In this document: one piece after another, positions 23,063 to 32,910 of the stretch
Layout: every line of letters starts with the position of its first letter
Numbering within the stretch: position 1 is the first letter of the stretch
Assembly (NCBI RefSeq): GCF_900100605.1
Contig: NZ_FNCN01000012.1
Location: forward strand, 97,636 to 161,635
Direction: 5' to 3'
DNA length: 64,000 nt
Origin: Sinosporangium album
GTDB lineage: Bacteria > Actinomycetota > Actinomycetes > Streptosporangiales > Streptosporangiaceae
The notes under the pieces: model-generated
What the model saw: only the letters and a program-made list of their open reading frames with translations
Database searches by the model: none
What the model was told of the DNA's origin: nothing
Program-made: the position numbers and the translations under genes

Positions 23063-24322
23063 CTAGCTCAGGCTGACGTATTGCCGCGGGCGCAGGGCGT
23101 GGGTCCGCAGCGCGGTGAGGGCGGCGCTGCGGCCGATGTCCGTGAGCCGGGTCAGGCCGTCGTCGGTGACGCGCATGCCGAAGGCGTCGAGACGTCGGGA
23201 CAGGCGGGTGAGGGCGCCGGTGATGTCACGTGAAGGGGTCGCCGGCCACTCGTCCGCGCCGATGACGGCGGCCACCTCGGCGCGCAGGCCGTCGGCGGTG
23301 AAGGCGCCGCCTTCGGCGAGAAGGAGAAGCGCGGCCTCCCCGGCGGCGAGCTCCAGGTCGGGAGCCCCCTGCGAAAGGAGGCCGGCGGTGGCGGCCTCCC
23401 AGAGCAGTCCGTGGTCGGAGAGGAGACCCAGCCCCTCCGGAGTGATCTCCAGTCGGCGTCGTGCACGTTTGAGCGCTTGCAGGCCGTTCACGGCGACATC
23501 GACAAGGGTGTCGAGATCCGGAGGCGAACCGAGGGCCTGGGCCGCCTCGGAGACGACGGCGCGGGCGAGGCGCTGCTCCCGGGTCAGCGGCAGGCCGCCC
23601 GCGCGGGCGCGGTCGAGCAGCCACGCGAGGGGAGCGAGGACATCGCCGCCGGGAACCGGGATGGGGGCGTGGAGCCGTACCTCGAACGGCTGGGCCAGCT
23701 CGCGGCGTGCCGCGCCCCGGCCGAGGACCCAGCGGTTGAGGCGCTCCCCGTGGACGCGGTGCAGCCAGTTGTCGCCGCCGAGTTCGGCGCGCGCGGCGGT
23801 GAGCCAGCGGTGGGTGAGGGCTTCGCGGTGTTCTTTCCAGGCGGGGGAGCCGGGCCGGAGCTCTCCTGAGACGATGGCGAGTTCGAGAGCGGCGGAGCAG
23901 GCGACGTGGGCGCCGTGCTCCTCCGGGCCCATGATCGAACTCCACTGCAGGGCGGGGGTGTCCGGGGGGAGGACGCCCGTGGCGTCGAGAGCCACGTGGT
24001 AGGCGGCGGCACCGGCCTCCTCGCCGTCCTTGGCGTAGGTGCGCAGGATGCGTGCCGTGGTCGGCGCGTGGCAGAGCGCCGCGTATCTGTCCATGCCGCC
24101 GAGCGTGAACAGCAGCCCGAGCGCCCCGGCGACGGCGGTGTGGTCTCCGCCGACCTTGAGGGGCAGCGTGTACCAGAGGAACTCGCACACGTCGAGCTGA
24201 GTGATCGTCTCCAGCGGCTCTCCGCCGGTGAGCCACTCGACGGCGGTGGTGGCGTCGTCGACGGCGTCAGGATCGGAGCGCTCCAGCTCGATGAGCAGCG
24301 CGGCGACGTCCGGTGCAGGCAT
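23063..24322 (-). CDS. Actinobacterial protein of unknown function
   Basis: About 419 aa from ATG 24320-24322 (MPAPDVAALLIELERSD), preferred over an in-frame start 90 nt upstream because GCGGGG precedes it. The N-terminal part contains LDVCEFLWYTLPLKVGGDHTAVAGALGLLFTLGG and the centre EEHGAHVACSAALELAIVSGELR; the C-terminal third has two winged-helix-like stretches (EITPEGLGLLSDHGLLWEAA; VTDDGLTRLTDIGRSAAL). No catalytic motif, signal or membrane segment is seen. The 'LT-IGR' ending recalls some transcription-related wing domains, but I do not assign a function. It stands next to pmt on the same strand. Confidence 0.7.
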   Translation of the reverse strand: MPAPDVAALLIELERSDPDAVDDATTAVEWLTGGEPLETITQLDVCEFLWYTLPLKVGGDHTAVAGALGLLFTLGGMDRYAALCHAPTTARILRTYAKDGEEAGAAAYHVALDATGVLPPDTPALQWSSIMGPEEHGAHVACSAALELAIVSGELRPGSPAWKEHREALTHRWLTAARAELGGDNWLHRVHGERLNRWVLGRGAARRELAQPFEVRLHAPIPVPGGDVLAPLAWLLDRARAGGLPLTREQRLARAVVSEAAQALGSPPDLDTLVDVAVNGLQALKRARRRLEITPEGLGLLSDHGLLWEAATAGLLSQGAPDLELAAGEAALLLLAEGGAFTADGLRAEVAAVIGADEWPATPSRDITGALTRLSRRLDAFGMRVTDDGLTRLTDIGRSAALTALRTHALRPRQYVSLS

Positions 24323-24436
24323 GCCCCGCAGTCTGCCGTACGGAACCCGGGTCTGACGATGACCGAAAGCCGCATCTATGGGCTTGTCCACGGTGTCTAC
24401 CCTACGAATCAACGTCTATGGGGGTGTATCCCGGTC

Positions 24437-26053
24437 TCAGATCCAGTTGCCCTTGAGCAGCATGCGCGCATACCACTCGTCATAGGCAATGGTTTCCGCT
24501 GTGAGCACGGGGTGGAGATACCAGAAGTTGATCAAAGCGAGCAATGCCAGCGCGCCGACGGCCGCTGCGCCCAGGACCCGGCGTCTGGGGGGCGCCGCCG
24601 ACGGGCCGATGATCAAGCCGGCCGCGAGCACCAGCGCGAGGATCATGAACGGCACGACGGGGATCATGTAGAACAGGAACATCGTCCGGTTGTCGGCGAT
24701 CGCGAAGTAGAACCACGGCAGCCAGCCCACGCCGTACGCCAGCAGCACCGCGCCGGCCCGCCAGTCCCTGGTCGCGACATACCACGCGATCATCGCCACC
24801 AGCGCCGCGGCGCCCGCATACCAGATCACGGGCGTCCCCACCCCGAGCACCGCCTCCGAGCAGCCCCTCGGGCCGCACCCGCTGGGCTTGGACTCGTAGA
24901 AGAACGCCACCGGCCGCAGCAGCAGCGGCCAGGTCCACGGCTCCGACTCGTAGTTGTGGGGCGCCTCCAGCCCCGTGTGGAAGGTCAGCACCTGCCACTG
25001 GTAACTCCACCACGACCGCAGCGAGTCGAAGACGAAGTAGGCGGGGCCGGCCGACGTCGCCTGACCCCAATTGCGCCCGTATCCGCCTTCGTTGACGAAC
25101 CATCCGGCCCAGCTCGCCACGTAGACGAGGGCGGGCAGCGCCGCCATCGCGCCCAGCCAGGTGGGCAGGTCCTTTTCGAACACCCCGCCGTACGGCTTGC
25201 GCAGGCCGACCGCGCGCCGCGCCCCCGCGTCCCACATGAGCGACATCACCGCGAAGGCGACGAGGAAGAAGATGCCGCTCCACTTGACGGCCACCGCCGC
25301 GCCGAGGAAGGCGCCGGCGGCGAGCCGCCAGGGCCGCAGCCCGAGCCACGGGCCGGTGTCGCTGAGCGGCGACGTGTCATACCAGCCGGCCAGACGGCTC
25401 CGGGACTTGTCCCGGTCGACGACCAGGCACGCGAACCCGGCGAGCACGAAGAACATCAGGAAGATGTCCAGCAGCGCGGTGCGCGACAGCACGAAGTGGA
25501 GCCCGTCCAGAGCCAGCAGAAGCCCGGCGAGGCAGCCCAGAAGCGTCGAACGGGTCATCCTGCGGGCCACCCGCGCCAGGATGAGGATCGACAGCGCGCC
25601 CAGGAGCGCGGCGAAGAAGCGCCAGCCGAAGGGGGTGGCACCGAAGATCAACTCACCCGCGCCGATCAGCCATTTGCCGAGCGGCGGGTGGACCACGTAG
25701 GAGGCGCACCTGTCCAGCTCCGTCGCGGCGCACTGCTGCCAGATCGAGGTGTCGCCATTGATGAGCAGCTTGTCGGCGTCTTTGATCGAGACTTTCTCGA
25801 CGCCGAAGGTGATCAACGAGAGGGCGTCCTTGGCGTAATACGTCTCGTCGAACATGACCGCATGGGGTTTGCCCAGGCGGTCAAATCTGAGAAACGCGCC
25901 GAAGGCGGCGACCAGCAACGGTCCCAGCCATCCCCACAGCGCGCCCCTGGGCATGGGCGGGACCAGCCGGTCGCGCAGGGAACCCAAGGATGTGGGCTCC
26001 TTCAGCGGTTCCGGTCGGCTGGGGGCCTGGTTTTTGGAATCGGTCACGGCCAC
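24437..26053 (-). CDS. pmt: Protein O-mannosyltransferase (dolichyl-phosphate-mannose--protein mannosyltransferase)
   Basis: About 538 aa, GT39 family. It transfers mannose from polyprenyl-phosphomannose to Ser/Thr of exported proteins on the outer membrane face. The first extracytoplasmic loop has the catalytic acidic pair in FDETYYAKDA; several hydrophobic helices follow, and conserved HPPLGKWLIGAGE and DGLHFVLSRTALLD are present. The start is placed at GTG 26051-26053; upstream frames overlap the divergent rsmI leader. Divergent pmt-rsmI is conserved in mycobacteria (Rv1002c-Rv1003). The polyprenyl-phosphomannose donor could come from the DPM1-like gene at 28711. Confidence 0.92.
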   Translation of the reverse strand: MAVTDSKNQAPSRPEPLKEPTSLGSLRDRLVPPMPRGALWGWLGPLLVAAFGAFLRFDRLGKPHAVMFDETYYAKDALSLITFGVEKVSIKDADKLLINGDTSIWQQCAATELDRCASYVVHPPLGKWLIGAGELIFGATPFGWRFFAALLGALSILILARVARRMTRSTLLGCLAGLLLALDGLHFVLSRTALLDIFLMFFVLAGFACLVVDRDKSRSRLAGWYDTSPLSDTGPWLGLRPWRLAAGAFLGAAVAVKWSGIFFLVAFAVMSLMWDAGARRAVGLRKPYGGVFEKDLPTWLGAMAALPALVYVASWAGWFVNEGGYGRNWGQATSAGPAYFVFDSLRSWWSYQWQVLTFHTGLEAPHNYESEPWTWPLLLRPVAFFYESKPSGCGPRGCSEAVLGVGTPVIWYAGAAALVAMIAWYVATRDWRAGAVLLAYGVGWLPWFYFAIADNRTMFLFYMIPVVPFMILALVLAAGLIIGPSAAPPRRRVLGAAAVGALALLALINFWYLHPVLTAETIAYDEWYARMLLKGNWI

Positions 26054-26177
26054 CCGGACATCGTACGGGCCAGCTAGGAAAGCGGCCCTGGAAAACACGG
26101 CAAATGGGAGAGTTCCCCGCCCCTACCCTGGCCACGGCCATGCGCTTGTCAAAGTCGGTGTACGGAAAGATGGGGAC

Positions 26178-27056
26178 GTGACAGAAGGCAGATTGGTGCT
26201 GGCCGGTGCGCCCATTGGACAGGTGGGTGACGCCTCGCCCCGGCTGCGTGAGGCGTTGGAGAGCGCCGATGTGATCGCCGCCGAGGACACGCGCCGCCTC
26301 CGCAGGCTGGCCGTCGACATCGGCGCGGTGGTGAACGGCCGTGTTGTGTCCTATTACGATGCCAACGAGGCGGGGCGGGCGGCCGAGCTTCTCGCCGCGC
26401 TCCAGGAGGGGGACACCGTCCTCGTCATTACGGACGCGGGCATGCCCGGTGTCTCCGACCCCGGCTACCGCCTGACGCACCTCGCCGTCGAGGCGGGCAT
26501 CCCGGTCACCGCGCTGCCGGGGCCTTCCGCGGTCACGACGGCGCTGGCAGTGTCCGGCCTGCCGAGCGACCGCTTCTGCTTCGAGGGCTTCCCGCCGCGC
26601 AAGACCGGCGACCGCGCCCGCAGGCTCGCCGCCCTCGCGGACGAGGAGCGCACGATGGTGTTCTTCGAGGCGCCGCACCGGCTCGCGGCCTCACTGGCCG
26701 CGATGGCCGCCGCCTTCGGCGCCGACCGGCGCGCCGCGGTGTGCCGGGAGTTGACCAAGACCTACGAGGAGATACGCAGGGGGCCGCTCGCGGAGCTGGC
26801 CGCCTGGGCCGAGCCCGGGGTCAAGGGCGAGATCACGGTGGTGGTGGCGGGCCACGTGGCCGAGGCTCTGGCCGCCGACCTCGACGGCCTGGCCGCCGAG
26901 GTGGCGCGGCGCGAGGAGGCGGGCGTGCCGCGCAAGCAGGCCATCGTGGAGGTGGCCAAGGCCGCCGGGGTGCCGAAGCGGGAGTTGTACGACGTGGTGC
27001 ACAGAGGTGCTGGGCACAGAAGCGCTGGGCACAGTACCGACGGGCACAAGACCTGA
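26178..27056 (+). CDS. rsmI: 16S rRNA (cytidine1402-2'-O)-methyltransferase
   Basis: The product has 292 aa. RsmI methylates C1402 in the decoding centre of 16S rRNA using SAM. The tetrapyrrole-methylase fold is seen in LVLAGAPIGQVGDASPRLRE, the AEDTRR motif, VITDAGMPGVSDPG, and ALPGPSAVTTALAVSG. GTG 26178 is chosen because LVLAGAPIG must lie near the N-terminus and GGGGAC precedes it; upstream in-frame codons belong to the pmt promoter region. The C-terminus has a short GHRSAGHSTDGHKT tail with repeated GH units, unusual for the family. It ends 1 bp before the convergent glycosyltransferase stop. Confidence 0.95.
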   Translation: MTEGRLVLAGAPIGQVGDASPRLREALESADVIAAEDTRRLRRLAVDIGAVVNGRVVSYYDANEAGRAAELLAALQEGDTVLVITDAGMPGVSDPGYRLTHLAVEAGIPVTALPGPSAVTTALAVSGLPSDRFCFEGFPPRKTGDRARRLAALADEERTMVFFEAPHRLAASLAAMAAAFGADRRAAVCRELTKTYEEIRRGPLAELAAWAEPGVKGEITVVVAGHVAEALAADLDGLAAEVARREEAGVPRKQAIVEVAKAAGVPKRELYDVVHRGAGHRSAGHSTDGHKT

Positions 27057-27057
27057 T

Positions 27058-28608
27058 TTATGCGGACTTGGCGGCCTGTCGGTTCTCTCGGGGGCCCTTG
27101 ACGCTCTTGGCGTGCTTGGCGGCCCGCGTCCGCCACAGGCGGAGCGGCCAGGGCATGCGGCCCCCGTGCCGCAGCGTCACGGCCGCGGCAATGCAGGCCA
27201 GCGGTATGGCGGGCAGTAGATAGCGGTAGTCGAACTCGGCCGTCGCCGCCGGAGCCAGGAGAAGGCCCACCGCCGCGAGCCAGGGGAGGAGCACCGGGCC
27301 GCCGAGACCACGCCAACGCGCCGCCACGCCGTACAGCCCGATGAGCAGGATCGCGCCGAGCATGATGCCGCGCAGGTAGAACACGTCCTGGTAGAAGCGC
27401 ATGATGTCGGCCCAGGGCTTGGTGACGCGCGTGGCCGGCGGCCCCTGCTCGTAGGCGAAGGCGTCGGTGTCGGCCCACCCCTTGTAGGTCGGCCAGTTCT
27501 TCAGCGGCACGACGCGCACGCGGTCCTGGGCGTCGGGGGCCGGGAACTCGTAGAGGTTGAAGGTGTTCGGATCGGGGAAGACGGGACGCCCCCAGTGGAA
27601 GGAGCGCATGAAGTCGCGCGCCACCACGCCAAGGTAGTCGAGAGGCTGCGACATGATCGCCTCCCGCGCGAACTTGTTGCCGGCCTCGTTGTTGAGCTCC
27701 CTGAACTTGCCCGGGCCGAACCGGTGGAGCACCTCGCCCCACCCGTAGCCCCACAGATACCACTGGGAGTACGGCTTGCGCTGCGCCGCGGGCTCCTGCA
27801 CGCACAGCGGGATCGTGTCCGGCTCCAGCTCCATCTTCTTGCAGTCGGCGAAGACCGAGGTGCGCATATAGAGGATGAGGCCGTCGCTGTTGGTCATCGC
27901 GAACTTGCCGTAGGCGCTGTTGAACCACATCATGTACGCCACGACGGGGATCGCGGTGGCCGTCAGCACCGCCACCACCGGCCGCCACCCGGCCCGCTTC
28001 AGCAGGAGGTAGGCCACGACCAGGGCCAGGATCGGTAGGCCGATCGAGCGCGTCAGCGCGGTCAGCGCGAGCATGAGGCCGACGACGACGCCGACCTTCC
28101 ACGACATGCGCCGCTTCCAGAGCGCGAGCGTCACGACGCCCACCACGAGCAGCGTGAACATCGTGTCCGACATGACGAGCTGCTCAAGCTGGATCTGGTA
28201 GGCGTCGAACAGCACGGGCGCGGCCGCGAGCGTCGCCCCCCAGCCCGGCAGGTCGAAACGTTTGACCAACAGTGCGTAAACGAGCACGGCCGTCGCCAAG
28301 CCCATCACGTGCTGAAGAAAAACGATCAGGGTAAAACTGTGAAATGGCTCCAAGATCAGCAGAAGAAAGCCGTAGCCGTTGGGGCGGATCGGGTGCGGCC
28401 GCTCGGGGTGGAGCGCCACCGAGACGTATTCATAGGAGTCGTTGAACCACAGGGCCGGGCCGAACCCGAGCATGGTGATCAGGCGCAGTGCGGACCCGAC
28501 GACCATGGCCGCCACGAACACGCGGTGCCGTACCAGCCAGGACCTGAATCGCGCCCCTTTAGCTGGTTCGGCCACGTCGAGTCGTGGGAGTTCAGCAACG
28601 CCAACCAT
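27058..28608 (-). CDS. Membrane glycosyltransferase of the GT39/PMT-like (ArnT-type) superfamily
   Basis: A 516-aa polytopic protein. The first loop has GFGPALWFNDSYEYVSVALHP, with an acidic D-S-Y-E pair in the place of the PMT/ArnT catalytic acids, then HPIRPNGYGFLL and about ten hydrophobic segments. Such enzymes move sugars from polyprenyl-phosphate donors to acceptors on the outer face of the membrane. Start ATG 28606-28608 gives MVGVAELPRLDV. It is divergent from the DPM1-like GT2 gene, a plausible donor synthase. The exact acceptor cannot be told from sequence. Confidence 0.8.
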   Translation of the reverse strand: MVGVAELPRLDVAEPAKGARFRSWLVRHRVFVAAMVVGSALRLITMLGFGPALWFNDSYEYVSVALHPERPHPIRPNGYGFLLLILEPFHSFTLIVFLQHVMGLATAVLVYALLVKRFDLPGWGATLAAAPVLFDAYQIQLEQLVMSDTMFTLLVVGVVTLALWKRRMSWKVGVVVGLMLALTALTRSIGLPILALVVAYLLLKRAGWRPVVAVLTATAIPVVAYMMWFNSAYGKFAMTNSDGLILYMRTSVFADCKKMELEPDTIPLCVQEPAAQRKPYSQWYLWGYGWGEVLHRFGPGKFRELNNEAGNKFAREAIMSQPLDYLGVVARDFMRSFHWGRPVFPDPNTFNLYEFPAPDAQDRVRVVPLKNWPTYKGWADTDAFAYEQGPPATRVTKPWADIMRFYQDVFYLRGIMLGAILLIGLYGVAARWRGLGGPVLLPWLAAVGLLLAPAATAEFDYRYLLPAIPLACIAAAVTLRHGGRMPWPLRLWRTRAAKHAKSVKGPRENRQAAKSA

Positions 28609-28710
28609 GGTTAACAGGATGCCAGGCGTTTGGTGGTCTTGACCCGAGCACGGCCTGCCATTCGGCATGATGGGTCGGGCTGATAGCCGGCTGGAGTGAA
28701 GGGTCGAGAC

Positions 28711-29973
28711 GTGGAACTGACCGTGGTCATGCCCTGCCTCAACGAGGCGGAGACCGTGGAGACCTGTGTGCGCAAGGCCCTGGCCTGCATGGAAGAGCAC
28801 GGGATCGACGGCGAGGTGGTCATCGCCGACAACGGCAGCACCGACGGCTCGCAGCAGCTCGCGCGCGATGCGGGCGCGAGGGTGGTGCACGTCGACGAGA
28901 AGGGATACGGCAACGCCCTGATGGGCGGCATCCGCTCGGCGCGCGGACGCTACGTGATCATGGGTGACGCCGACGACTCCTACGACTTCACCGGGCTGCT
29001 GCCGTTCGTCGAGCAGCTCCGCGACGGCGCCGACCTCGTGATGGGCAACCGCTTCAAGGGCGGCATCGCGCCCGGGGCCATGCCCCCGCTCCACCGCTAC
29101 CTCGGCAACCCCGTGCTGTCCTTCGTCGGGCGGCTCTTCTTCCCGTCCAAGATCGGTGACTTCCACTGCGGTCTGCGCGGCTTCCGGCGCGAGTCGATCT
29201 TGAAGCTGGGCCTCCAGACCGGGGGCATGGAGTTCGCGAGCGAGATGGTCGTCAAGTCCACGCTTCAAGGGCTCGACGTGCGTGAGGTCCCGACCACGCT
29301 CGCGCCCGACGGCCGCACTCGCCCGCCGCACCTGCGCTCCTGGCGTGACGGATGGCGCCACCTGCGCTTCCTGCTGCTCTACAGCCCGCGCTGGCTGTTC
29401 TTCATCCCCGGCCTCGCGCTCATGCTGTTCGGCCTCATCGCGGGCGCCGCGCTGACGTTCGGACCCGTCGAGATCGGCGAGCTGGCGTTCGACGTCGACA
29501 CCCTCGTCGGCGCCTCCGCCATGGTGGTGATCGGCTTCCAAGCCGTGCTGTTCGCGCTCTTCACCAAGGTCTACGCGGCCGAGGAGGGCTTCCTGCCCCC
29601 CGACCGCAGGATCAAGCGGCTCGTCGACGTGATCACCTTGGAGAAGGGGCTGGTCCTCGGCGGCCTGCTGGCCCTCGCCGGCCTCATCGGCCTTGTGGCC
29701 TCACTGGTCCACTGGCAGGTCCGCAGCTTCGGCGAGCTCAATCCGCGTGAGTCGCTGCGTCTGGTCGTCCCCTCGGCCACCGCGTTGATCATGAGCTTCC
29801 AGACGATTTTCGCGGCGCTCTTCATCAGCATCCTCGGCATCCGCCGCACCCGCGAGACCCCGGTGGACATCGCCGCCTCCGCGGCGGAGGAGGCCGCCGA
29901 GGCGGTGAGCAAGGACCCCGAGGTGACCCGCCCCGCGGCCGAGCCCGAGGAAGACCCGATCCGGTCGAGGTAA
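28711..29973 (+). CDS. GT2 polyprenyl-phosphate glycosyltransferase (DPM1/GtrB-like) with C-terminal membrane domain
   Basis: The 420-aa protein carries an N-terminal GT-A fold: ELTVVMPCLNEAETV, DNGSTDGS and the metal-binding DADDSYDF, then SKIGDFHCGLRGFRR near the acceptor site. Two pairs of hydrophobic helices occupy residues about 235-370. It should make a polyprenyl-phosphate sugar (mannose or glucose) for the neighbouring PMT-like enzymes. GTG 28711 has GAAGGG 7 nt upstream and is favoured over GTG 28696. The acidic tail (EEAAEAVSKDPEVTRPAAEPEEDP) is low complexity. Confidence 0.85.
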   Translation: MELTVVMPCLNEAETVETCVRKALACMEEHGIDGEVVIADNGSTDGSQQLARDAGARVVHVDEKGYGNALMGGIRSARGRYVIMGDADDSYDFTGLLPFVEQLRDGADLVMGNRFKGGIAPGAMPPLHRYLGNPVLSFVGRLFFPSKIGDFHCGLRGFRRESILKLGLQTGGMEFASEMVVKSTLQGLDVREVPTTLAPDGRTRPPHLRSWRDGWRHLRFLLLYSPRWLFFIPGLALMLFGLIAGAALTFGPVEIGELAFDVDTLVGASAMVVIGFQAVLFALFTKVYAAEEGFLPPDRRIKRLVDVITLEKGLVLGGLLALAGLIGLVASLVHWQVRSFGELNPRESLRLVVPSATALIMSFQTIFAALFISILGIRRTRETPVDIAASAAEEAAEAVSKDPEVTRPAAEPEEDPIRSR

Positions 29974-30000
29974 GTGCGCGGCGGCCCTTAGGCTTGCACC

Positions 30001-31782
30001 ATGTCCCAGCACATCTTGACCGCCGTCGCGTGGCCCTATGCCAACGGCCCGCGCCACATCGGCCACGTCTCCGGATTCGGGGTGCCGTCCGACATCTTCA
30101 GCCGTTACCAGCGGATGGCGGGCAACAAGGTGCTGATGATCAGCGGCACCGACGAGCATGGCACGCCCATCCAGGTGCAGGCCGACAAAGAGGGCCTCAG
30201 CGCCCGGGAGCTCGCCGACCGCTACAACCGGGTGATCGCCGAGGACCTCACGGCCCTCGGCCTCTCCTACGACCTCTTCACCCGCACGACCACGCTCAAC
30301 CACTACGCGGTCGCGCAGGAGATCTTCCTCGGCCTTTACAAGAACGGCTACATCTTCCCCAAGACCACGATGGGGGCGATCTCCCCGTCCACCGCCCGCA
30401 CCCTGCCCGACCGCTACATCGAGGGCACCTGCCCCATCTGCGGCTACGACGGTGCCCGCGGCGACCAGTGCGACAACTGCGGCAACCAGCTCGACCCGAT
30501 CGACCTGATCAACCCGGTGTCGCGCATCAACGGCGAGACGCCGATCTTCGTCGAGACCGAGCACTTCATGCTCGACCTGCCCGCCTTCTCCGAGGTCCTG
30601 GCCACCTGGCTGCGCGGCAAGCAGGGCGACTGGCGTCCCAATGTGCTCAAGTTCGCCCTCAACCTCCTCGGCGACATCCAGCCCCGCGCGATCAGCCGCG
30701 ACCTCGACTGGGGTGTGCCGATCCCGCTCGACGGGTGGCGCGACCGAGGCGACAAGCGCCTCTACGTGTGGTTCGACGCGGTCATCGGCTACCTGTCGGC
30801 GTCGATCGAGTGGGCGCGCCGTTCCGGCGACCCCGACGCCTGGCGCCAGTGGTGGCAGAACCCCGACGCCCGCGGTTACTACTTCATGGGCAAGGACAAC
30901 ATCGTCTTCCACGCCGAGATCTGGCCGGCCATGCTGCTCGGCTACAACGGCGAGGGCGCGAGAAACGGCACAGCCGGCTCCCTCGGCAGGCTGGAGCTGC
31001 CCTCGGAGGTCGTGTCCAGCGAGTTCCTGACTATGGAGGGGCGCAAGTTCTCCTCCTCGCGCCAGGTCGTGATCTACGTTCGTGACTTCCTTGAGCGCTA
31101 CGACGCCGACTCCCTGCGCTACTACATCGCCGTCGCCGGGCCGGAGACGCAGGACACCGACTTCACCTGGTCCGAATACCTCAACCGTAACAACGGCGAG
31201 CTCGTCGCCGCCTGGGGCAACCTGGTCAACCGGTCGATCTCCATGGCGGCCAAGAACTTCGGCCGCGTCCCCGAGGCCCGCGACCTGACCGACGCCGACC
31301 GGGCGCTGCTTGAGCGCTCCCGCGCCGCCTTCCCCAACGTCGGCGCCGAGCTTGAGCGGTCCCGCTTCAAGAACGCGGTCACCGAGGCGTTCGAGGTCGT
31401 CCGGGAGGCCAACCGCTACCTCGCCGAGCAGGAGCCCTGGAAGATCAAGGACGACCCGGAGCGGCAGGGGTCCATCCTGCACGTCGCCCTGCAGGTCGTC
31501 GACGACGCCAAGACGCTGCTCACGCCGTTCCTGCCGGGCTCCTCCAACAAGGTCCACTCCATGCTGGGCGGCGAGGGCGTCTGGTCGGGCATGCCCGAGA
31601 TCCAGGAGGTCGACGAGGAAGGCGGCTCGTCCTACCCGGTCATCACCGGTGACTACCGCGACAACGCCCGCTGGGAGCACCGCCCGATCAAGGCCGGCAT
31701 TCCGCTGGCTCCGCCGGCCCGGCTGTTCACCAAACTCGACCCCAAGATCGTCGATGAGGAGCTCGACCGCCTCGGCGGCTGA
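30001..31782 (+). CDS. metG: Methionyl-tRNA synthetase
   Basis: The 593-aa class I synthetase charges tRNA-Met. Signatures: HIGH motif in [12 protein letters not shown] (residues about 18-21), zinc cluster [18 protein letters not shown], the KMSKS loop present as GRKFSSSR, and the anticodon-binding helices with [11 protein letters not shown]. There is no C-terminal tRNA-binding extension. The ATG follows the GT2 gene by 27 bp. Gene context metG-tatD-rsmA-ispE is conserved in actinobacteria. The product would also charge the phage tRNA-Met-like gene if its identity is Met. Confidence 0.97.
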   Translation: MSQHILTAVAWPYANGPRHIGHVSGFGVPSDIFSRYQRMAGNKVLMISGTDEHGTPIQVQADKEGLSARELADRYNRVIAEDLTALGLSYDLFTRTTTLNHYAVAQEIFLGLYKNGYIFPKTTMGAISPSTARTLPDRYIEGTCPICGYDGARGDQCDNCGNQLDPIDLINPVSRINGETPIFVETEHFMLDLPAFSEVLATWLRGKQGDWRPNVLKFALNLLGDIQPRAISRDLDWGVPIPLDGWRDRGDKRLYVWFDAVIGYLSASIEWARRSGDPDAWRQWWQNPDARGYYFMGKDNIVFHAEIWPAMLLGYNGEGARNGTAGSLGRLELPSEVVSSEFLTMEGRKFSSSRQVVIYVRDFLERYDADSLRYYIAVAGPETQDTDFTWSEYLNRNNGELVAAWGNLVNRSISMAAKNFGRVPEARDLTDADRALLERSRAAFPNVGAELERSRFKNAVTEAFEVVREANRYLAEQEPWKIKDDPERQGSILHVALQVVDDAKTLLTPFLPGSSNKVHSMLGGEGVWSGMPEIQEVDEEGGSSYPVITGDYRDNARWEHRPIKAGIPLAPPARLFTKLDPKIVDEELDRLGG

Positions 31783-31818
31783 GCCGCGGGCGGCGCGGAG
31801 ACACCGCGCCGCCGCGGC
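31783..31818 (+). terminator. Terminator-like hairpin after metG
   Basis: GCCGCGGGCGGCGCGG and CCGCGCCGCCGCGGC pair over 15 bp with one bulged G and a 5-nt loop AGACA, beginning within the metG stop region. CTTCTC follows rather than a U tract. Confidence 0.6.
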
Positions 31819-31904
31819 CTTCTCCCGGGGGTGCACGCCCTCGCCGCTCGCCCCCCGGCCTCTTCTTCGTCGCGGCGTTCACCTGGTGCCGCTAAGTTGG
31901 TTCG

Positions 31905-32765
31905 GTGACTCCCGTACAACCGCCGACCAGGCCCGTCCCGCTCGCCGCCGAGGTGTTCGACAGCCACTGCCACCTCGACATCATGGTCGGCAACCGTCAG
32001 GCGTCCTCGGGCGACCCCGTCGCGCTCGCCGCCCAGGCCGCGACCGCGACCGTGGAAGACATCCTGCGCGACGCGCGGGAGGTCGGGGTGACCCGGCTGC
32101 TCACCATCGGCTATGACCTCGCCTCCTCCCGCTGGGGCGTCGACGCCGCGACGCACCACCGCGACATCTACGCCGGTGTGGCGATCCACCCCAACGAGGC
32201 CCACGCGGCGACCCCCGAGGTCCTCGCCGAGATCGAGGAGCTCGCCCGCGACCCGCAGGTGCGGGCGGTGGGCGAGACCGGGCTCGACTACTTCCGCGAC
32301 TGGGCCGCCAAGGAAGACCAGCACGCGAGCTTCCGGGCCCACATCGAGATCGCCAAGCGCACGGGCAAGGCGCTGGTGATCCACGACAGGGACGCCCACG
32401 ACGACGTGCTCAAGGTCCTGGCCGATGAGGGAGCGCCGGACGTCGTGGTCTTCCACAGCTACTCGGGAGACGCGGCGATGGCCGAGCAGTGCGCCGAAGC
32501 CGGATATTTCATGTCCTTCTCGGGTCCGGTCACGTATAAGAACGCCGGCTACCTGCGTGAGGCCGCCAAGGTCGCGCCCGTCGAACTCCTCCTGGTGGAG
32601 ACCGACGCGCCCTACCTGCCCCCCGTTCCCCACCGGGGCAAGCCCAACGCGCCCTACCTCATCCCGCTGACGCTCCGCTGCCTCGCCGAGGTCAAAGGGC
32701 TCGACCCCGACGACCTGTGCCGCGCCATCAGCGCCAACGGAGAGACCGCCTTCGGCGCCTGGTGA
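31905..32765 (+). CDS. tatD: TatD-family metal-dependent DNase/hydrolase
   Basis: The 286-aa TIM-barrel hydrolase has metal ligands in FDSHCHLD, the acidic GETGLDYF, VIHDRDAHDD, FHSYSGD and VETDAPYLPP. TatD proteins act as 3'-5' exonucleases with roles in DNA repair or degradation. GTG 31905 start; a TTCGG-rich leader lies upstream. In many actinobacteria an rpf-type gene separates tatD and rsmA; here only a 145-bp gap with short repeats is found. Confidence 0.93.
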   Translation: MTPVQPPTRPVPLAAEVFDSHCHLDIMVGNRQASSGDPVALAAQAATATVEDILRDAREVGVTRLLTIGYDLASSRWGVDAATHHRDIYAGVAIHPNEAHAATPEVLAEIEELARDPQVRAVGETGLDYFRDWAAKEDQHASFRAHIEIAKRTGKALVIHDRDAHDDVLKVLADEGAPDVVVFHSYSGDAAMAEQCAEAGYFMSFSGPVTYKNAGYLREAAKVAPVELLLVETDAPYLPPVPHRGKPNAPYLIPLTLRCLAEVKGLDPDDLCRAISANGETAFGAW

Positions 32766-32830
32766 CACTGCCCACTGCGGGGAGCGCGTGGCGGGCCGGT
32801 GGCCGCCCGGTCGCGGCCGGTGCCGGGTGA

Positions 32831-32880
32831 CGCTGAGAGACGTTGAGAGACGTTGAGAAACGTTGAGAAACGTTGAGAGA
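32831..32880 (+). repeat. Five tandem 10-bp repeats upstream of rsmA
   Basis: Five contiguous decamers, CGCTGAGAGA, CGTTGAGAGA, CGTTGAGAAA, CGTTGAGAAA and CGTTGAGAGA, are followed by a degenerate CACTGATGGA. They end 30 bp before the GTG of rsmA. The period is close to one DNA helical turn, so bound proteins would lie on one face. Confidence 0.9.
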
Positions 32881-32910
32881 CACTGATGGAAGACGACGAG
32901 GAGAGCGACT

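Noticed and set aside
23906-26077. Long plus-strand frame of 723 codons opposite pmt and the unknown gene
   Set aside because: Arg/Gly/His-rich composition typical of the antisense of GC-rich genes; the minus strand encodes clear families.
27058-29541. N-terminal extension of the membrane glycosyltransferase to 827 codons
   Set aside because: The extension overlaps the divergent GT2 gene and is its antisense; the protein begins naturally at ATG 28608.
29701-31836. 711-codon minus-strand frame opposite metG
   Set aside because: Shadow of metG; no family features and low-complexity Val/Gly/Asp content.
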